DNA of 64,000 bases, taken from the NCBI GenBank assembly GCA_036936605.1, contig JAUPFV010000005.1:49930742-49994741 (forward strand). The letters run 5' to 3'. Positions 58,724-64,000 of this stretch are shown piece after piece. Within the stretch, counting starts at the first letter, position 1. Each line of letters begins with the position of its first letter. The notes under the pieces were generated by a model. It saw nothing but the letters and a program-made list of their open reading frames with translations, did not search any database and was not told the DNA's origin. The position numbers and the translations under genes were made by a program. The DNA is from Limnanthes douglasii subsp. nivea. Lineage: Eukaryota; Streptophyta; Magnoliopsida; Brassicales; Limnanthaceae.

Positions 58724-59081
58724 TGATGGTTTCATAAAAGTTTGAAACCTTATTTTGTATGTTAACAAGGTTAGAAAGAGAAACACGAAACTGTAGAGGC
58801 CGAAAGTAGTGAGAGTAAATATTAAAAAAATTTATATCCTCCTTCCCCAAAAATGGATCGTTTCTTATATAATGGAAGTAGTGGGGCCTTTTTTACATAA
58901 TTGGCCCACTAAATTACATTATTACTCTTTTACATCCTTACTGCCTTGTATTTTTATCACTTGTTAATTGGGTCCTCATTTTTTCTTAATTGTCCATTGC
59001 AGTTTACACATGATTACATATATAACTCAAGTATCTAATTTCGTCGGCCCAAATTGACCCGAACATATTGCACCCTCATCA
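58724..59081 (-). repeat. G3 5' LTR and primer-binding site
   Basis: Minus strand: LTR begins tgagggtgcaatatg, has ccattatataagaaacg (TATA, about 58870) and ends accatca. It is followed by the primer-binding site ttggtgccatttttgggaac (58723 leftward). The right end is 59078 or 59081. No second LTR seen in the window. Confidence 0.65.
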
Positions 59082-59099
59082 GTAAGTATTCAACCTTAG

Positions 59100-59720
59100 T
59101 GTGAGAATCTAAACCTCAATAATTTTTTTATTGTGGCTCAATGGCCACTAAATTATCTAGTTGAGTAAAAAAATTCTCGACTCTTTTTTCACCAACTAAG
59201 AACCTTAATAGATTCCCATATCGGAATCTGAATCTACACTTTTCGAGATTAAGTTTTAAGTTATTTGCTCGAAGGTTGTCTAATGTTTCTTATAGGTATA
59301 TTTGGTGGTTATTTTAATTATGGGCTTATTACTAACATATTATCAATGTATGCTTTAATATTTTTCCTAGTTTGACTAGATTAAGCTTTTTTCACCAAGT
59401 GTTGATATGTTGCACCTACATTCTCCTGATCAAAGAGCATTACCGTGCAACAATCCAAGCCTCGCTCATTCATGAATGTATGTGTTCTTCATCCTTTGAA
59501 TGAATGTCAATTTGATTTTACCTATGAATAAAAATCTATAAAAGACAACATTTTATTCCCAAAAGTGGCATCTACCAATTTTTGAATTAGTGGAACCATG
59601 AACCGATCCTTCAGACAAGCTTAGTTGAGGTTGGTGAAATCCACACATATCCTTCACATTCCATTTTTACTTTCCACGAAGACCACTCTCATTGTCCATA
59701 CAAAGTACAAAGCTTCTATG
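59100..59720 (-). pseudogene. G7 gypsy reverse transcriptase fragment
   Basis: Minus strand: RICVDFTNLN, ACLKDRFMVPLIQKLVDATF, MLSFIDFYS, then FDQENVGATYQHLVKKA and YIDNMLVISP. Gypsy-type RT with many changes. It lies outside the G3 LTR, so it belongs to an older element that G3 entered. Confidence 0.65.
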
Positions 59721-59729
59721 ATATGGTTA

Positions 59730-60349
59730 ATATGTCTTAGGTGATTGGCCTAAAAATGATCGCTTCAACCTTTTTCATAAGAGAATGGTATGTAGTTTTT
59801 CATTCAACCGATAATTATTATGAATATATAGGTTATGACATACTATTAAGTTCGTTAATCTTGTTATGTTATGTACACATATATAAAAATATTTATTTTT
59901 TTGGATAACACAATTAATAATGTAGTTTTATAACCCCATAGGTAATGCCTAAGTGGGTTATATGTCTCATTCCAAATGTTACTTTTTCTATTATTTATTT
60001 ATGTTTAACTATTCGGTGTGGGGGTGGGTGGGGTGGGGTCCCTAAGAGTATTTATATTGTCTAAAACCATAGAGAGGTGTATTTTTTAGGAGCAAAATTA
60101 ATAGCATAATATTATCCAGTTACGCATTGACTATCGCGAATTAAAATAATCCTTTTATTGACTATATATATCAAGCATTGATTAATGGTAAATATGATGG
60201 TATACATATGATTGAGCATACCATCATGTTTGTTGGAACTCAAAGTCAAGAGATGTGTTGTTTTCTGGAAAAACTAGCAATGTATGCGAGGGTGTCCCCT
60301 CAATCGATTATGCTATTTGTTTGGATAAATATCCAAATATGCATGACAG
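59730..60349. other. AT-rich spacer before hAT copy 2
   Basis: No gene seen. The last 8 bp, catgacag (60342-60349), would be the target duplication of hAT copy 2 if they recur at its other end. Confidence 0.45.
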
Positions 60350-60404
60350 TAGAGGTGTCAAACGGTTTGAACCAGCACCAACCCGCACCGTTTAAGTCTG
60401 AACC

Positions 60405-60475
60405 ACGGGTTGCAGTCTCGGCGGGTTGCGGTCTCGGCGGGTTGCGGTCTCGGCGGGTTGCGGTCTCGGCGGGTT
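60405..60475. repeat. 5' subterminal 16-bp array (hAT copy 2)
   Basis: Four units plus a partial unit, against three plus a partial unit in copy 1. Confidence 0.85.
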
Positions 60476-61188
60476 GCTCTTATGCGGTCCTGACGGTCTG
60501 GCGGTCCTGCCAGGTTGCAGTCGTAATGGGCCAGTTTCACAGTTAAACCGCCAGTTCAAACCACCAGACGAACCATTTAAGAGCCGTTTACCAGTTCAAA
60601 CCATCAGCCAAACCATTTAACCATTTAAGAACCGTTTATCAGAATATATTATAATGTTATTTAAAATTAATTTGTAAGTGTTAATTGAATCTAATTTCAA
60701 TAATTGAGTTAATTATTCTATTTCATGTATTTTAATTTAAATATGTTATCATTTTAATCGAAATTTTATAATCATCAATTATATTTTAAAAAAATAATTG
60801 TAATTTGATTTTGATACGTTTGAATAATATATTACTATTAAATAATATATACCTATTAGACATATAATTGTATTAAAATTTTAAATTATTAGGTGATTCT
60901 TTAGATTCTTTCAAGCTTGAAGTGTTTATGGTTAGATGAATTATATAGTTTATTGTATTTTCGAACTATTCAATATTAGAAGTTTATATGCATAAACATA
61001 AATTACTTGTAAGTTGTAAAGAACAAAATAAAAATTGAAAGCTAGGTAAGTGATTTAAATAACATTTAATAAAAAATAGAAGCAAAACAAACAATTCATT
61101 AAAAATAAAAACCAAACAAGTAACATAGTTGTTCAATCAAATAAAAAAGATAAACATTACAACGATAATGAAAATCAATTGCGAAAAA

Positions 61189-62677
61189 CTAAGGAGCTTC
61201 ATCGTTGTTGTTGTTAGGTGGTTGACCTTGCAAATGCATGTTCTCCATCATCTGTCGCATATACTCCGACTGTTGGGCTTGAGAGTTTGCAAATCGCTCA
61301 TTCCATTGATCTTGTCCATGATGCCACTGCTCGTATTGACCATGCCACTGCTCGTATTGACCATGCCACTGCTGGAGGTGACCAAGTTGATCATTCACCC
61401 CTACTTGCCACTGCTGTATCTGGCTAAGCTGGTCATTTACCCCCCCCCCCCTGCCAATTTTGAAATTCACCTTGCCATTTTGTAAAATCATCATGCCAAA
61501 CCATTTGTTGAGTATGCGCAAACTCAGCAAATTCGCGATCGGTTCGTCTTTGTTGTGGCGGTACTCGCGAAGAACCACTAGCATTTGGATCGAAAGACAC
61601 TTCAGCCTCAACTCGATACTGAGTAGGTGGATTTGGCGGTTTTGTAAGACCGTTCGCAATATATATCTGATTCAAGTCTTCTCTATGGTGGTTCCATGCC
61701 TCTAATTTCGAAATCAACTCTCCATCCCAAGAGTATATTTCCTGCAAACGCAAAGAGTTTCTACCTATAGCACTAGTCGGCCTCACCTTCACCGGAGTGT
61801 ACATACTCACATCAGCTCCTTTCGAAACAAGCAATTTACTCAATATCATCCCATAAGGTAGTTTATCCGTACCACACCTCGCAGCCATATTTCGAATCAT
61901 CAAGCTGGGTAAATTAATTATTCCCTGATTTCGAATCATAAAAGCAGTAACAAATGTTTGAATATATGAAAGCTGCGAATCATTGTTACTAGGTGGAAGA
62001 AATATACTATTTACCAATTTCAAAGCTAATTTCCCAATACCATCCAAATTACCCCGCATGGCTCGAAATTTACCGCTAATTTCCGGAGCTTCCGCACCAG
62101 GACAAGTAAGAATCTCTACCGCTTCTTCGTAAGACAAAGGCCAATCAGCACTCCATATCGTAGGGCGATAACTAATGGGAGGTAATTTATTACCGGTATA
62201 GATATCATGGGTTGGAACGGAAAAAAGATCGTAGAAATCAGTTTCAAAAAAACTAATGTCTTTACCATCAATCAAACAATTCATTCCTAAACCTCTTGGA
62301 TCATTTTCGATTAATCTAGTCGTGGAATAAAACTTTCGCACTAGTTCTATATACCAATCACATTTGAATCTAGCTAGATTCATCCAACCTTGGCCATTAG
62401 TAGGCTCAATAAGATTGAAATTTTTTTGCATACCCTCTATTTGGATCAGTTCCTCGTAGTTCAGAAACATACCAGACCAAATTTTTGTTACACCTCGACC
62501 TCCTTGATGATTACTACGGATGCGAATCTCCCCCTCGGGGCGATGTTCGATAGTCTCGCTCTCCGTTACCTCCTGCTCCATGGTATGCAACAACATTTCT
62601 TCCACCTCTCTCAATTCGGAAGTGGTTGGTTCACTACGTCCACCTTTACGAGCATTCTTTTTTGTTTTCGAAGACAT
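61189..62677 (-). pseudogene. hAT accessory ORF, copy 2, frameshifted by poly-C
   Basis: Nearly identical to 7123-8610, but the C-run at 61440-61451 has 12 C where copy 1 (7377-7384) has 8. The +4 shift ends the protein at 414 residues (QNWQGGGGK), removing the W/Q-rich tail. The lost tail is still readable in the next frame to 61189. Other changes are a few substitutions (for example N-terminal HTMEQE for HTMEHE). Confidence 0.88.
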
Positions 62678-62859
62678 TTGCGAAACCTGAAATTTAAATA
62701 GAGTTTGAAAAATATAAAAAAAAATTAGAGAAGTGTAGTAGAGAGAGGGGATAGATTTGTAGTGGAGAGGGAGAGATTTGTAGTGAAAAATATAGGAGGA
62801 TGTAGGGTGTATTTATAGGGTAATTTTGTGTTTTTTTTTTATTTTTATTTTCTACTAGC

Positions 62860-63134
62860 CGTTGGATGACGTCAGCATGACGTCATCAAGCGGACCATCC
62901 GGCCACGCGTGCGGATGGTCCGCTTTTGGCCGTTGCCAACGGCTAGTTTGTTTGAACTAGCCGTTGGTTGAACCGGGGCATCCGGACGATCGTCCGGATG
63001 CCCCGGTTCCAATCGGACCATCCGGATCGATATCCGGATGGTCCGAATTGTCTGTCCGGGCGTCCGGGCGAAACTGTCCGGATGCCCCGGGTCATGTGTC
63101 CGGACCATCCGGACGCCCATCCGGATGGTCCGGG
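62860..63134. promoter_or_regulatory. Bidirectional promoter hairpin array (hAT copy 2)
   Basis: Same order of inverted repeats as copy 1. 62970-63009 is now a perfect 40-bp palindrome (loop cgatcg instead of tgatcg). The next hairpin (63014-63045) keeps 13-bp arms, but its loop is tcgata where copy 1 has tgggcg. TGACGTCA sites at 62867-62874 and 62878-62885 are kept. Confidence 0.88.
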
Positions 63135-63496
63135 CGATTTTTTTTTTTTTTTTTTTCGGTTTTTTTTTTGGGTCTCCCCTATAAGTAGAGGAGACCCCAA
63201 CACCAATACTCACACCTCTCAAACAACTCTCTACTTCTCTCTAAATCTATCTATTTGTTCGATAAGTTCTAGAAAACTACAATTAGTTATTTTACTTATT
63301 CTACTCCTACTTTCGAAATTGTTTGATTTTTGTTTTTCCGCAAATTGTTTCTTAGTTGTTATTAGTCTAAATTTAGTTGTTCTATCTTGTTATTAGTCTA
63401 AATTTAGTTGTTATATCTTGTTATTAGTCTAAATTGTGATTTTATTATTAGTATTTTATTGCATATTTGAAAAAAAAAACTGTTATTAGTTTTAAA

Positions 63497-64000
63497 ATGA
63501 ATTCAAAACGTAGAAATACTGGGATAAACCCACCATCTAATGTGGATCTCAATACCATGGATGATTTTTCTACAGAATTCCCTCACGTTGACACACTCTC
63601 CTCCCGCGAAAGTGGTGGTGGAAGTACTAGTGGGGGGAGATCTCGTAAGAAAACATCTTGGATTTGGAATCACTATACTCTATCAGAAGATGGTTTGTTT
63701 TGTATTTGTAAAGAGTGCAATAAACGTTATCTTCACGTAAGTGGATCTAGAAATATGGGCACTAGCACTATGGTAAAACATTTAACGAAACATGAAATAT
63801 ATGATCCTACAAAACCTAACCCAACTAATGTTTGCACGAACCCTCAAACAGGTCTTCCTTTTGAGTTTAACCACGATACGTATAGGGAAGAAACAATGAT
63901 TTATGCAGTCGGTAGTTTACAACCATTTAGTTTTGGGGATTCTTGGAGATACGAAAATTGGATGCAAGTTGGGGTAAACCCACAGGCAACACGCATTCCA
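63497..64000 (+). CDS. hAT transposase, copy 2 (5' part, open to window end)
   Basis: Starts MNSKRRNTG at 63497. The 168 codons in the window match copy 1 with no stop and include the BED-type zinc finger. The catalytic core and hATC domain lie beyond the window, so I cannot say whether it is intact. Confidence 0.9.
   Translation, partial: MNSKRRNTGINPPSNVDLNTMDDFSTEFPHVDTLSSRESGGGSTSGGRSRKKTSWIWNHYTLSEDGLFCICKECNKRYLHVSGSRNMGTSTMVKHLTKHEIYDPTKPNPTNVCTNPQTGLPFEFNHDTYREETMIYAVGSLQPFSFGDSWRYENWMQVGVNPQATRIP

Larger units (their letters stand above)
60350..64000 (+). mobile_element. hAT transposon, copy 2 (partial, runs off the window)
   Basis: Starts tagaggtgtcaaacgg exactly as copy 1 and follows it almost base for base. 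Same left array, minus-strand ORF, hairpin interval and transposase start. Differences are few: one extra 16-bp subterminal unit, C-run expansion, loop changes in hairpins, poly-T lengths. Same orientation as copy 1, about 54 kb apart. Confidence 0.95.

Overview
The window is eukaryotic, plant (eudicot-like) nuclear DNA. It is AT-rich and dominated by decayed transposable elements, with one intron-containing host gene that looks intact. The plant call rests on a cytochrome P450 fragment of the CYP714 type, a trihelix (GT) factor fragment, plant Ty3/gypsy elements, and a plant-type Enhancer-of-Polycomb-like gene. I cannot name the species. I see no tRNA, rRNA, CRISPR or bacterial features.

Layout. 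1-5600: decayed plus-strand LINE. 6300-12365: complete hAT DNA transposon with an 8-bp target duplication (gttatcag), carrying two divergent genes, a transposase (+) and a second ORF (-), separated by a GC-rich hairpin array. 12374-17216: non-coding DNA, a CYP714-like P450 pseudogene interrupted by an antisense piece of a trihelix gene, and an LTR fragment. 17540-21735: decayed minus-strand LINE. 21740-25130: truncated gypsy element G1 (-). 26456-33300: host gene (-), five coding exons, 1458 codons, Enhancer-of-Polycomb-like. 33450-34780: AT-rich, no gene. 34790-42697: gypsy G2 (pol -, additional antisense ORF +). 43480-59081: a nest of gypsy elements, G5 inside G4 inside G3 inside G7. 60350-64000: a second, nearly identical hAT copy running off the end of the window.

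How parts fit. Two insertion events in the nest are fixed by target duplications: G4 (46868-57410, flanked by gagct) sits in the gag of G3, and G5 (52520-55096, flanked by ctttg) sits in the antisense ORF of G4. G3's 5' LTR (58724-59081) interrupts an RT fragment of G7. Nearly all retroelement genes carry stops and frameshifts. The hAT copies do not, apart from a poly-C frameshift in ORF2 of copy 2, so they are the youngest material here.

The best candidate for an undescribed system is the hAT pair: a transposase and a Transposase_32-like partner read from one intergenic region that holds two TATA boxes facing outward, six perfect inverted repeats plus one imperfect one, and two TGACGTCA sites 11 bp apart. 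Both element ends also carry 16-bp tandem repeats, in the same rather than inverted orientation. A second candidate is the antisense ORF of G2 and G4, which appears to keep a GT-AG intron at the same place in both elements.
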